Below the pieces are notes generated by a model. That model worked only from the letters and a program-made list of their open reading frames with translations, was not told the DNA's origin and searched no databases. A stretch of DNA of 64,000 nucleotides from Mauremys mutica (lineage: Eukaryota; Chordata; Testudines; Geoemydidae), in contig NC_059080.1 of assembly GCF_020497125.1 (NCBI RefSeq), forward strand, positions 53,323,563 through 53,387,562. Direction: 5' to 3'. A program made the translations under genes and the position numbers. Positions 24,182 through 34,835 of this stretch are shown here, piece after piece. How positions within the stretch are numbered: position 1 is the stretch's first letter; each line of letters begins with the position of its first letter.

Positions 24182-24448
24182 CAGTGTGGCCACACTTGCA
24201 GCATTTGCAGCACTGTATTGAGAGGTGCATTGTGGGCAGCTATCCCACAGAGCACCTCGTCCCATTTTGGTGCTGTGGGTTGTGGGAAGGGGACGGAAGG
24301 GTGCGGGTCATTCCGCTTCCTGTCCCAACGCCCCCTGGTGCATCGCTTCACATCCCAGCAGTCACAGTTTTTCTGGCCACGTTTGGCACCATTGTGAGTC
24401 TCTTGCTGTGTTTTACTCTCTTTCTGTGAATTGCGATTTCTGTGGGAA

Positions 24449-25690
24449 ATGGAGCCCGAGCTGCTGAGGACTGTGCTGATGAGTGTCACCAGCACAACAC
24501 GTTTGGCAGTTGAGCTCTTCCTTCAGCTCCAAAGTGACAGTGAGGAGTCCGACGATGATATCGAGTCGCCTGCCGCGTGTGACACTACATTGCTTGTGGC
24601 ATTCACGGAAATGCTCAGCACCGTGGAACGCCGCTTTTGGGCTCGGGAAACAAGCACTGAGTGGTGGGATCACATCGTCATGGAAGTCTGGGATGACGAG
24701 CAGTGGCTGCAGAACTTTCGCATGAGAAAAGCCACTTTCATGGGACTGTGTGCTGAGCTCGCCCCTACCCTGCGGCGCAAGGACACAAGATTGAGAGCTG
24801 CCCTGACGGTGGAAAAGCGGGTGGCTATTGCAATCTGGAAGCTGGCAACTCCAGACAGCTACCGGTCGGTCGGGAACCAGTTTGGAGTAGGAAAGTCGAC
24901 CGTTGGAATCGTGTTGATGCAAGTTTGCAGGGCCATTAATCGCATCCTGCTAAGAAGAACCGTGACTCTGGGGAACGTGCAGGACATTGTGGATGGCTTT
25001 GCACAAATGGGTTTCCCTAACTGTGGAGGGGCGATAGATGGGACGCATATTCCTATTCTGGCACCCCCCCAGCTAGCATCCGAGTATGTTAATCGGAAGG
25101 GGTATTTCTCTATGGTTCTCCAAGTGCTTGTGGATCACCATGGGCGTTTCATTGACATTTACACAGGCTGGCCTGGAAAGGTGCATGATGCACGCATCTT
25201 TCGGAACAGTGGCCTGTTCAGGAAGATGCAGGCGGGGACTTTTTTCCCAGAGAGGAAGATCACAGTAGGGGTTGTCAAAATGCCCATTGTGATCCTTGGA
25301 GACCCCGCTTACCCGTTACTGCCTTGGCTCATGAAACCCTATACAGGGAAGCTTGACAGGAGCAAAGACCGGTTCAACTACAGGCTGAGCCGGTGCCGAA
25401 TGACTGTGGAGTGTGCTTTTGGGCGTTTAAAAGCTCGCTGGAGATCTCTGTATGGGAAGCTAGACTTGGGGGAAAGCAGCATCCCCGCGGTTATATCCGC
25501 ATGCTGTACCCTCCATAATATTTGTGAAGGGAAGGGTGAAACATTCAGTCAGGCATGGACCACCGAGGTTCAAGTCCTGGAAGCTGAATATGCACAGCCA
25601 GAGAGCAGGGCTAATAGAGAGGCCCAGCACAGGGCTACAAGGATTAGGGATGCCTTGAGGGAAGAATTTGAGGCTGAAAGCCAACAGTAA
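24449..25690 (+). CDS. Harbinger transposase (HARBI1-like, DDE_Tnp_4), intact frame
   Basis: This is a DDE-type nuclease that cuts and pastes Harbinger elements in the nucleus, normally with a Myb/SANT-like partner. I chose ATG 24449 (MEPELLRT...), because the upstream in-frame codons at 24431-24448 contain no ATG. The product has 413 residues, about the family's usual size. An acidic stretch (SDSEESDDDIES) lies at 29-40 and a helix-turn-helix-like region at about 120-155 (SVGNQFGVGKSTV). Nuclease-core acidic residues are D197 in GGAIDGTH, D247 in WPGKVHDARIF, D285 in ILGDPAY and E321 in TVECAFGRLKARW. D285 and E321 are separated by 35 residues, the D35E spacing. ACCTLHNICE is at 351-360. No stop or frameshift is seen. 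Splicing of a 5' UTR exon is possible. Activity in vivo is unknown. Confidence 0.95.
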   Translation: MEPELLRTVLMSVTSTTRLAVELFLQLQSDSEESDDDIESPAACDTTLLVAFTEMLSTVERRFWARETSTEWWDHIVMEVWDDEQWLQNFRMRKATFMGLCAELAPTLRRKDTRLRAALTVEKRVAIAIWKLATPDSYRSVGNQFGVGKSTVGIVLMQVCRAINRILLRRTVTLGNVQDIVDGFAQMGFPNCGGAIDGTHIPILAPPQLASEYVNRKGYFSMVLQVLVDHHGRFIDIYTGWPGKVHDARIFRNSGLFRKMQAGTFFPERKITVGVVKMPIVILGDPAYPLLPWLMKPYTGKLDRSKDRFNYRLSRCRMTVECAFGRLKARWRSLYGKLDLGESSIPAVISACCTLHNICEGKGETFSQAWTTEVQVLEAEYAQPESRANREAQHRATRIRDALREEFEAESQQ

Positions 25691-25811
25691 TGTTTGCTGC
25701 CTTGCATGGGAGTGAAGTGCAGTGGTTACACTGTTAGGATTCTATTATCCCTAAAATGATTTGCAGTGCCTCTTTCTTTACTGGGCTAAGGTATCTTTCA
25801 CTATCTGCAAT

Positions 25812-25817
25812 AATAAA
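25812..25817 (+). terminator. Polyadenylation signal for transposase
   Basis: An AATAAA lies 122 bases after the transposase stop. Confidence 0.65.
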
Positions 25818-25842
25818 GACTGTTTTCAAAGCCAAGAATTCT

Positions 25843-25848
25843 TTTATT
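25843..25848 (-). terminator. Polyadenylation signal for Myb-like gene
   Basis: An AATAAA on the minus strand (TTTATT on plus) lies about 85 bases beyond the Myb-like stop. The two convergent genes thus share a compact 3' region. Confidence 0.6.
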
Positions 25849-25930
25849 GAAAATAAAAAAACTTCCTTGACAGACACACAACATTTCAGGAACCTAAAAG
25901 GGCAGGGGGGTGGTTTGGTGAACTGTACAG

Positions 25931-27615
25931 TCACAAGTTTGCATATGTCCTGTTTGGAGTGCTGTGCAATGACTGCTGCACTTCAGGGTGCATATACTGC
26001 ATGGTGATGGGGGTTGAGTGCAGAGGGTAAGGGTCGTAGTTCTCAGGGCTGGTTGGTGAACGTACAGGTGTTGGAGGCAGCTGGTGGTGGTAAGAACCTG
26101 GATGCTGGGGAAGGGGGTTTTGAGCTGACATTGGGGCACAAGGGAAAAAGCTTTGGGACAGGGGGGACGGGGGAGTAGCACGGTAGTGCTCTGCCTGCAT
26201 GGCTACGAGTGACTGGATAGAGTCCGCTTGGCGCGCCAGGATACTTAGCAGCTGCTTTGTGCTTTTCCTCCTGGCCACTGCGTTTCTCTGGCGGATCCTA
26301 CTTTCCCTTTCTCTCCAGTCCTGCAGGTTTTTACTCTCTCTTGCAGAGTGATCAATAACTGTTTTCAGCATGTCTTCCTTGGTTTTTTGCGGCTTCTTCC
26401 TGAGATTTTGTAGTCTCTGTGCAGTGATGGAGACGGGCAGTCCAGCAGTCAAGGTCGCTTTTGGAAAGGCAAAAATGGCAACAGTTAACAGGGGTAGCAT
26501 TGTTCATTATCTCATCCAGACAGTAATTCCCACACACTGAAGGAGTTTACAGTCTTCACTTTAGCATACTTTTCCCATACCCAAACAGAGCACACATAAC
26601 CCAACAGGAGCCACAAAATGGTGAGTAAGGGGGACTGATTGCTTCAGGGCTGTGCAGGGGTTTCTGTGCATTGGGGACAGCAAACAGCTACAGGGGGGAT
26701 CTGCACTGAACAGTCTCCCAACATTTTCCACAGGAGTTACTCCTGGAAGATATCTCGCTGCTGCGGGTCACCAGGGAAGAGCGGGAAGGTCTTCTACAGC
26801 AATGCGGATTCCGCCCTGGCCCCTAGGCAGCTTGCCTGTGTGCAGCAATGGTCCCCCCACCCCTCGCGGCACAGTGGCGCGGACGCGTTAGCCTGACTGG
26901 GACAAGGACCACAGTGGCTCTCCCTATAAACCTGCGCAGGCACATTGCCCACGCTCTGGCTGAAACTTTTGAGGAGATTACTGCAGCTGATTACCGCGAC
27001 GTGATAGACCACATCAATGGGCTATTCCACATCTAGGCATGCATGCATGCAGCCTTAACCCCCCCTCCTCTCCCGAAACATTTCCACCCTGAAAATAAAA
27101 GCCGCTTACCAGTAACCCGCTCCTCTGCTTGTCCTTCACCAAGTGCTGGCTGCTGCGATTGGCTACCTTCCTTCTGGCTTGAGAAGAGCTCCTGGCTGCA
27201 TGCCTCCTGGGACTCTGGGGTGTCTTCCCCCATCCCAGTAGCTTCACTCTCGGTTTCCTCCACCCCCCGCTCCTCCTCCTCCTCCTCCTGCTCCTGTCCC
27301 CCACCCTGCTCAGAAGTGTCCATCGTGGTCGTCGGATTGGCAGTGGGGTCACCCCCAAGTATCGCGTCCATCTCCCTGTAAAAACGGCAAGTCGTGGGGC
27401 AGCGCCGGAGTGGCGGTTTCCCTCACGGGCTTTGTAATAGGCACTCCGCAGCTCCTTTACTTTACATTGCAGCACGTCCCGGTCATGGCCCCTATCCAGC
27501 ATGGACTTTGATACCTGCCCAAAGGTATCATAATTCCTTCCTCCCCCCAAACACTAATGAGGTCCAGCAACTCGCCATTGCTCCATGCTGGGGCTCGTTT
27601 GCCGCGTGGAGGCAT
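25931..27615 (-). pseudogene. Harbinger Myb/SANT-like DNA-binding protein, two exons, frameshifted
   Basis: This is the partner protein of Harbinger transposase; in this family it binds element DNA and promotes nuclear import and recruitment of the transposase. Exon 1 starts at the ATG at 27615-27613 (MPPRGKRAPAWSNGELLDLI) and carries the SANT/MADF-like fold: RNYDTFGQVSKSMLDRGHDR, CKVKELRSAYYKAREGN, then an acidic EQEEEEEERG tract. A plausible donor G|GTAAGC ends exon 1 at 27110, and an acceptor CCAAAAG|CGACC begins exon 2 at 26457; the intron is about 650 bp. Exon 2 (26457-25931) reads TAGLPVSITAQRLQNLRKKP, then a basic, Gln/Pro-rich C-terminus. Exon 1 has two apparent frameshifts: near 27547, after VWGEE, possibly with deleted codons, and near 27380, before DAILGGDP. 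This copy is therefore probably non-functional. Confidence 0.85.
26734..27036 (+). other. Unassigned open frame antisense to the Myb-like intron
   Basis: A possible splice acceptor (TTTTCCACAG at 26724-26733) is followed in one frame by ELLLEDISLLRVTREEREGL, a TAG at 26824-26826, and then (same frame) LPINLRRHIAHALAETFEEI up to a stop after GLFHI at 27036. Apart from the one TAG the roughly 100 codons are open and helical in character. The frame lies wholly within the Myb-like intron on the other strand. I do not recognise a family; it could be a third exon or gene of the element, or chance. Confidence 0.35.
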
Positions 27616-27801
27616 GGTCACCTGGAAAGATTAACTGATTGCACTCCACACCTGGCTGAGCAAACAGGAAGGGGATTTTTAAAATTCCCGGGGCATTTAA
27701 AGGGCGGGTCACCTGAGGCCAGAGCAGTAGAGTGCAAACTGATGAGCAGAGTGGCTGAACAGGAATTCTGGGCTATCTCCTAATACCCTGGAGGCCAATA
27801 A

Positions 27802-27961
27802 CAGCGCTGGTGTGTGTCCACATCTGACGAGCAGCGCTGGATCACCAGCGCTGCACTCGCTACACCCCAAGCAGACCAGGTGTTCAGCCAGCACTGCAGC
27901 CAGGGAGTTGCAGCGCTGGATGTGCCTTGCAGGTGTGGACAGTTACTAAGTTGCAGCGCTG
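27802..27961. promoter_or_regulatory. Right subterminal CAGCGCTG palindrome cluster
   Basis: Five exact CAGCGCTG octamers occur at 27802-27809, 27832-27839, 27846-27853, 27911-27918 and 27954-27961, upstream of the Myb-like gene, with degenerate CAGCACTG copies beside them. They mirror the left-end cluster but with different spacing. Confidence 0.6.
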
Positions 27962-28099
27962 GAAAGCCTCCACCAGCACTGCAACTCTCAAGTGTAGCCA
28001 AGCCCTGAGTGTTAGAAAGACAGTCTACAGGTTAAATCCCTGGCTCCGGTAGAAGGCCAGCTTCCTTTGACAAGCGCCAACATAGAGAGGAGATCTTGG

Positions 28100-28425
28100 A
28101 TAGCAGCAGGCTCTTTGATTTAGCGGATCAATGGCTGGAAGTTAAAGTTATAACAACTCAAACTGGAAATATGATGTAATTTTAAAAAAACCCAATGAGA
28201 GTAATTAACCATTGGGACCGCTTCCCAAGGCAAATGATACGCTCATCACCACTTGGGGGCTTTAAATCAAGACTGGATCTCTTTCTAAATACACTCTACT
28301 TCAACCACAAATTATTGAACTAGATGCAAGAATCCCTGGGTGAAATTCTCTGCCCTGTGATATAAAGGAGATCAGACTAGATGATATAATGGTCCCTCCT
28401 GGCCTTAGAATCTATGAATCTACAA
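28100..28425 (+). mobile_element. CR1 LINE 3' end fragment, plus strand
   Basis: The sequence runs from TGGCTGGAAGTTAAAG (coding C-terminus) through AATTAACCATTGG to the tail GATCAGACTAGATGAT...TCTGGCCTTAGAATCTATGAAT-like end at 28370-28425. It is an older CR1 subfamily. Confidence 0.85.
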
Positions 28426-29773
28426 AGCAGGTTGAAATGGCCTTGCTCTTATGTTGTTGCATAATTACTATATCTCTAATCTAAGCTTCAAATACTTCTT
28501 TAGGAAATGTTGTCTATTTACATTTCCAATTCTAAAAAATTTAGATGTGAAATGACTTGATGTCACATTTATACTAATTGGATATTCCGTGTTTACTGCT
28601 CATCCTGGGGGAGTGTTTAGAAAGCACATAATATACTCTATAAAAAAGGCACTTGTGCACAGTATATAATTTAGTGCATTAAATACGTAAGACCTCAAAG
28701 CTTTCGGGTAGGTTTAAACAACAGCATTTGGTCCTTTAAAGGACAGCAACTAGGGAAACATTTCCAGCACTCAGTTCTCCTGCTTTTGGAACATTTGTTT
28801 TTTATTCTGAATATTTCAGCACATCTATTTACCTGGCACTATATTTAGTACCACAGTGCCAAGATGGCATATATAAAGATTCAATTGCAATTCCCATCTG
28901 ATGTCCCTTCCCTCTCCTTTTTACCCTTTTTTTTATGTCCGCACTCTGAATTCAGCACAAAGTTGGTGTGTTTAATTTAAAAAGAAGTAAAACGCTCCAG
29001 GAGACGCCTCAGACCACTGCAAATCACCTACTTTATAGAGGCAGTAAAATTGTGTATCGGATTAGAAGTGATGCTGATCTGAAATTTATGATAACTTTTA
29101 ATGGCATTATAATTTTTTTTCCCGGTACGCTCCATCACTGAATCGTTTGGATGCACAGTACAACAAGATGAAATTTGTAAGGGAAGAACATTACATAGGC
29201 AAGCACAGAGAAACAGAGGTAGTGGAATAATGCAACAGTTCCTGAAAGCTGTTCCACCTGAGCACTGTGCAGGGACATCTTGGAGTGGAACAAGATTATT
29301 CAGTCCAACAACATCTGGAAGGGGTGGTCAATAAGAGAGGCTGAAGGACTACACAGAGCAAAAGGCAGTTATTTGAGAGGACCAGGATCAGAACTAGACT
29401 GGGTATGCTAGCAGGGTTGTAGCATAGTTTCTTTTCCTGACCAGCATGGATCAAGACGTATTCCCAATATTGTATAGCACCGATGGAGCAAGACTTTTGT
29501 TAGACCAATGGAAAGAGGATTCCTTGACATTCTTAGTGCAAACAAGCCCATGTGGTCTCAAATATGGATTTATATGGTTCGCATTCAGAAAATCCCTGTT
29601 GTCCTCGCTAGTGAAGCAAACAGGGCTAAAATTCTGGTAGCAGCTGATATGTTTAAATATGATTGTGGCTAGCATGGGCCTGATCCCAGTATGGTTAGGA
29701 CCTAAATGTTTTCTGGATCTGTAAGAAAATACCCCAACTTGCACAATATCAATGAGTTATGATCTGAAATATG
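28426..29773. other. Non-coding, non-repetitive
   Basis: No repeat or frame is recognised. The region is AT-rich; about 28680-29160 looks single-copy and could hold conserved non-coding sequence, but I see no firm motif. Confidence 0.3.
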
Positions 29774-30066
29774 GGGTACGTCTATGCTGCAATCAGGAGG
29801 TGTGATTACAGCACATGTAGATATAGCTGAGCTAGCTAGATCAAAACTAGCTCAAGTAATAGTAGCAGTGAAGTGGCAGCAGCATGAGTGGCAGTACGGG
29901 TTTCAATACAAGCTAACACCACCTGCCCAGGAATGTGGGTACATACTCGAGTGGCCACCATGCATGCTGCTATAGTTCCATTGCTATGGTTACTCAACCT
30001 AGCTTTGATCTAGCTAGCTCAGCTACTGTAATCACACCTCTTGATTGCAGTATAGCCAGACAGACA
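29774..30066. mobile_element. Harbinger-type MITE with long inverted arms
   Basis: Long imperfect inverted arms are present. GGGTACGTCTATGCTGCAA and AGGTGTGATTACAG at the left mirror CTGTAATCACACCT and TTGCAGTATAG at the right. Further inside, TAGCTGAGCTAGCTAGATCAAA mirrors TTTGATCTAGCTAGCTCAGCTA. There is no coding capacity. The right terminus is degraded, so I cannot read the TSD. Confidence 0.75.
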
Positions 30067-31524
30067 GAAACATGTCAGTTTATATCAACTTAATCTAAAA
30101 CTGAAAATTAATTGGGGGAGCTGTTTGAGAAGTCCAAGACTGGTGACTCAGGGAGCAAACATTGATTGCTATTCAGCACCACAGGTGAAAAGTAGGTCAG
30201 TAAGGCCTGGGGCCACACATTGAATGAGAAAGATAAAAAGAAATATTAAATAGCTGCTTCATGCCCTGAGCACCATCTGCCCTCTGCAGGAAAAGAGTAG
30301 CATGTGATCATGTAATTAAATACTATAGCATAATGCATTCAAACAAGGGGGCAGAGTTAAGGTTGCACAGACAAAATTCAGGCTATTTCCTAATGTTGAG
30401 TGCTAGACTTTGCAACCTAAATAACTTTCTTTTAAATATTTTAATTTGTATATATCTATAAAACATATATGTATGAATACAAAATGGACACATTCCTTAT
30501 CAGTAGCCCATACATTTGAATACCACTATTTTAATTCACAAAAATAGGTCATTGTAACAGCAAATGTTCTGTCATGCTATAGCTGAGGAATCTTTAGGGG
30601 AACAGAGAGCCTACAGATATATTAAACAAAGTGAAGCCAGACTTCTGGCAAAGAAATTGTACTAGGTTTGAGGAGATTAGTTAAAGAAAGAGGTAAGAGC
30701 TAAGGAAACTAGCAGATGCTGAAGGGCAATCAGGTCATACAAAGAGATCTGCCAGAGATATGAATAACACAAGGCAACTACTTCTCCTGTAGGAGATCAG
30801 AGGACAGAAATTACAGCTGCTTTAGAGGAGGGAAAAAAATGAGCTCACAGGTATACATAATAGGATGTCAATTAAAAATCATTTAAAATAGGCATATATT
30901 GAAACCAAAATTATCTTCATATTGGTCACTTGCTATGTATAATATTGCTGGGGGGAGTGGCATTTTGGTACCAAGTTCTCTGGAATCTTGTGCCTTGGGG
31001 TATCTGAACTCCGAGGAAAGTGATAGAGGTAATTGGATGCTAGTTCAACTTGTGCTGATGGCAATTTGTAGGAAATGGGGGGTTGGGAGGACAACACTCC
31101 ATTCATGTTGGAATGGGTTTAACCAGTCCTGGGATCTTGTGACTGTAAATCTGTGCTGCTATTTGCTGATAAAGCACACTGATTTGCTCACTGACTGTTG
31201 GCTCTTTTCTGAAACACTTCAGCAAAAATCTTGTAAATTGGACTGTTTTATAAAGTAATCTAATCTGGGGCAAGGTAAAATTTACCATTCTCCACCTTCT
31301 TTCTTTTATTCATTTCTTCCTTTTCCCTCTTCTTTTCTGAGCTCTGTAATATCGAACAACAATAAAATATTCGCTGCCATAACTGATATTTTTACTGTGT
31401 TAAAGTAAAAAACCTTTCAAATTGTATTTTGCATTGAGCCTACCTTTGAATCGGTGCATTTTATCATTCACATAATTACAAACAAATAAACAAACCCAGT
31501 ACTGACCTGTTTCTCTTATCAGGC
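30067..31524. other. Non-coding, nothing recognised
   Basis: This is AT-rich single-copy-like DNA. The 119-codon frame at 30899-31258 has no recognisable domain. Confidence 0.3.
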
Positions 31525-31605
31525 TGTTATACACTGGCATAACTCCATAAACTTCCGTGGAATTAATCTTGATATACACTGTTGTGAGAGCAAAATAAGG
31601 CCTTG
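31525..31605. repeat. Palindromic amniote dispersed repeat
   Basis: ACACTGGCATAACTCCAT...GGAATTAATCTTGATATACACTGTTGTGAGAGC is a degraded inverted-repeat unit around a GACTTC-like core (AACTTCCGTGG). Confidence 0.5.
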
Positions 31606-31774
31606 TAAATGTCTATATCCCAATGCAAAAGGCTTAAAAGTGAAAGCATTTGAGCTAGAAGGCTTGAGAACAGATGAGAATGTAGGTATAAAAGACATTT
31701 TTGGGGGAAACAGTGGATGGTATTAATCAGTGGGCTAATGTAATACCTGTGTACAGACAGGACGGAAGTTTAGG

Positions 31775-31870
31775 AGCTAATGATACTGATCTCCTTTGTA
31801 GAGCACTTTGAGATCTACTGATGCAAAGCAGAATGGAAGAGCTAGGTATTATTATTATTATTTTATTATG
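31775..31870 (+). repeat. MIR/L2-type tail relic
   Basis: GAGCACTTTGAGATCTACTG at 31801-31820 is followed by AGAGCTAGG and a (TTA)n tail. Confidence 0.5.
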
Positions 31871-31939
31871 GTGCCAGCCTAAGGAGCAGGAAGGTGATAG
31901 TGATCCAGAGTTTGATACCCTGCACAGTACCTTATTTTA

Positions 31940-32035
31940 TAAGTAGTCCTCCTCAAATCGCTGAAGTCAATCTGACTATTTATGAAGTGAGATGCTACTC
32001 AGTCTGATGAAAGTGTATCAGAATCTGGCCCAGTG
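31940..32035. repeat. Ancient amniote repeat
   Basis: GAAGTCAATCTGACTATTTATGAAG...TATCAGAATCTGGCCC carries the GAAGTCAAT core and the ATCTGGCCC end seen in other copies. Confidence 0.45.
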
Positions 32036-32188
32036 AATTTACTATGGGGCAATCAGATTAGCCACAAAATATATTTAAACAGTAACTGAGACTTCAGTTT
32101 ACAGAAGCAATTCTGCAATTGATGGAAACAACTTGTTGTAGAGCACATGAGACGAGAAACTACTCTTCATTCAGTTCTAAGTAACACA

Positions 32189-32484
32189 GGGTACGTCTAC
32201 ACTTACCTGCCGGTTCGACGCGGAGAGTTCGACTTTTCGGAGTTCGAACTATCGCGTCTGATCTAGACGCGATAGTTCGAACTCCAGAAGCGCTGCGGTC
32301 AACTCCGGTACTCCACCTCGGCAAAAGGAGTTGGCGGAGTCGACGGGGGAGCCGCGGAGTTCGACCCCGCCGCGTCTGGACGGGTGAGTTGTTCGAATTA
32401 GGGTACTTCGAATTCAGCTACGCTATTCACGTAGCTGAATTTGCGTACCCTAATTCGACCCCCGCCCTTAGTGTAGACCTGCCC
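32189..32484. mobile_element. Double-hairpin Harbinger MITE, copy A
   Basis: A 3-bp duplication, ACA, flanks it (32186-32188 and 32485-32487). The ends are GGGTACGTCTACACT and, reversed, GGGCAGGTCTACACT. A perfect 20-bp palindrome (32240-32259 with 32265-32284, 5-nt loop) contains TTCGAACTATCGCGTCT. Near the other end a second stem has TCGAATTAGGGTAC pairing with GTACCCTAATTCGA outside TTCAGCTACG/CGTAGCTGAA. It is CpG-rich, unlike the flanks. Confidence 0.9.
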
Positions 32485-32487
32485 ACA

Positions 32488-33464
32488 CACTTATTTTTCA
32501 GGAAGTAACTGTTCTTGAGCCACTGACAGCCAGGTTGGGGAGCACAAAGGTGATGTAGAGTGAGGATCTGGTCTGGATATTGTACTCTATGGAGCACAGG
32601 TCCTATTGAGAGTATCAGTTCCTGTGTTCCGGAATTCCTGTGATTAGAGACACTTCTACCATATCTGACTGGGCAGGACTCTCCTGAACAAAGACGATCT
32701 CATGCAAATCTTCAGAAATTCGTGGCATATGCAGTTTTCCAGTCTGTTGTGTAGGAATGTTCCGATACCATTCTTGGCACTGCAGCCTCACACAGAGGCT
32801 GAAAGTCAACAAGAGAAGAGGAAGATGCACTAGGTCCTTGTAATCGGATGCACAATTATATACATGACACCAACATAGGATGGCTATGCTACACAGATAT
32901 GATCACTACTGGCACACATTTGTCTTCACCAAATAAAATACATTAATTGTTCTTTGGGGCAGATTCAAGAGCTGTGGAAATCTCTTGACAAGGTTCACAG
33001 CAGACCATTGGATTTCGATTTGGAGGCTCAAGGAGGATCAATGGAGAGGATAAAGCCTTGCTCTGGAAACCTTCATGTGCATGAATGTTGTCACTCAGCT
33101 GCATACTTCTGAAATATGGTTCATGCCCTGCAGATTTCAGACTCCATCAAATGGCTTTCTAACTCATACTTGCCCATGAACTGTGGGCCACTCATAAGGA
33201 ATGAAGCATCATAGGCTCGATAAATTGACATTATATTCAACAGGTTTTCCACTCACACAGAATGACTCGAGTATAGCAGTACAACATGAGTGGACAGCCA
33301 CGTCTGTGTGGACAGCCCCATAAGTTGAGGCTTATGCTTTTCCATTGAAACAGCCTGTCCTCAATCCCTTGAGAAAATCCAATGAAATAATGGACTTTGG
33401 TTACTGAAGCTTCTTGACAAGACCTTCACAGTGGACAAAAGGATTTGGGCTTCCAGTGCATAAA
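32488..33464. other. Non-coding, nothing recognised
   Basis: No domain-bearing frames or terminal repeats were found. Confidence 0.3.
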
Positions 33465-33530
33465 AACCTGATGATCAATGGGTTTCTTTCCATTGACTTC
33501 TGTGGGCTTTGGAGTAGGTCCTCTTTGTTA
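33465..33530. repeat. Ancient amniote repeat
   Basis: TCCATTGACTTCTGTGGGCTTTGGAGTAGG at 33489-33518 matches the dispersed TTGACTTCA-core family. Confidence 0.45.
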
Positions 33531-34734
33531 AAATGCTGAACTAATTCTGCAAACACACAATCTTGCAGCACTGTCAGAGGCTGAGCGATCAGATCCTTTG
33601 ACACATAGCCAACCATGCCAAGTGATCACTACATTACATACATGTTCCAATTCTTCCTTTCTTCTTGGTTCACTGAACTACCCACGAGCAGCTTTAATGG
33701 TGTCTTCCATGGTCGGAGATGAGTTCTTCTGCTTGATGAGACATCAAATCTGGTTGACGTGTCATGGGATGTTGTGCTTCTGTAGAATGCTTTCTCTCTC
33801 ACTGCAGCACCCATCCTTCCTGAAAGCTGGGCCCGGGCATGCCATTTGAAATGAAACTGGTGAGTTTTCTCATGGGTTACTTCTTGGATGTAAAGAAAAC
33901 CTTAACCTCATTAGTAATAGTCATTGCTATGCATTGCCTTTTGATCCCTGGCAAACACTGTTCTGTGTTGTAATTAGCAGTTTCTCAGTGTCTGTATACC
34001 TGTGGTATACGATTAATCACTTTCATCACCTTTGTCCATACTTTCATCTAACACAGGGAAAAAGAATAAATATTGTCCGTATATCACTGCACTCTCGTTC
34101 TTGTGTCAGCAATTTGTATTTCTAGCTAATGTTTTTGTACCAGAAATAGAAAGAGATTGGTCCAGTTTAACCTTGCCTACACATTTTGGAGAACTAGCAG
34201 GAATTTTTACAAAGTTAACATTCAGTAACATACTCATAAAATTCTATCTACAAAATATTTAGGAGTAGTCCATCTTTATTAATTAACAATTAATTGGGGT
34301 GAAATAAACCCAGTGTACCTATATTGTGAATCCACTGAAAAACTGGGGGTTCAGACATTCAAACCATACTTGAATGTTATCAGGTTCACGTTCTAATTAG
34401 GAGACACTCTGGGAAAGCAAGAAAAGAGGAAATCCAGTGCAATATTATGGTGAAAAACTGAGCCCAATATTGCAATTGTATTCTCACAGCAAGCAACTGC
34501 ACTCACACAATAGCTCAGTGGAATCAATAATTTGTTGATGAGAGTTTATAAACGAGTGGAGAGAGGGAGAGAAATTCAAAAGAAAAAAATAAAATGCAGT
34601 ATTATCTGTACATGGACTCTTCCTAGCCTTTGGGATTGTTGTTCTATCCTCTGTACACAACCTAGCTCAGAGTGCATTTACAATATATTGGTCAGAATGG
34701 TGTTCACTTGCATAGCAAGGAAGAATAACTCCCT
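33531..34734. other. Non-coding, nothing recognised
   Basis: The stretch is AT-rich and lacks recognisable coding frames. Confidence 0.3.
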
Positions 34735-34835
34735 CTAGTGCTGGAATTTCTGGGTACAATTCTTAGGCCTGTGTTACACAGGAGGTCAGACTAGATGATC
34801 CCAGCTGTCCTCTCTGGCCTTTGAATCAATTAAAC
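34735..34835 (+). mobile_element. CR1 3' tail fragment, plus strand
   Basis: GGAGGTCAGACTAGATGATC at 34780-34799 followed by TCTGGCCTTTGAATC is a CR1 3' end. Confidence 0.75.

Larger units (their letters stand above)
24075..28005 (+). mobile_element. Harbinger (PIF/Harbinger) DNA transposon, structurally complete
   Basis: The termini begin GGGCTTGGCTACACTTGA and match each other over about 32 bp with two mismatches. A 3-bp duplication, TGA, flanks them (24072-24074 and 28006-28008). Two convergent genes fill the element: the transposase on the plus strand (24449-25690) and the Myb/SANT-like partner on the minus strand (25931-27615), with polyadenylation signals facing each other at 25812-25817 and 25843-25848. 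The open transposase and near-identical ends indicate a comparatively young insertion. Confidence 0.95.

Noticed and set aside
30899..31258. 119-codon plus-strand frame
   Set aside because: No recognisable similarity; within AT-rich single-copy sequence.
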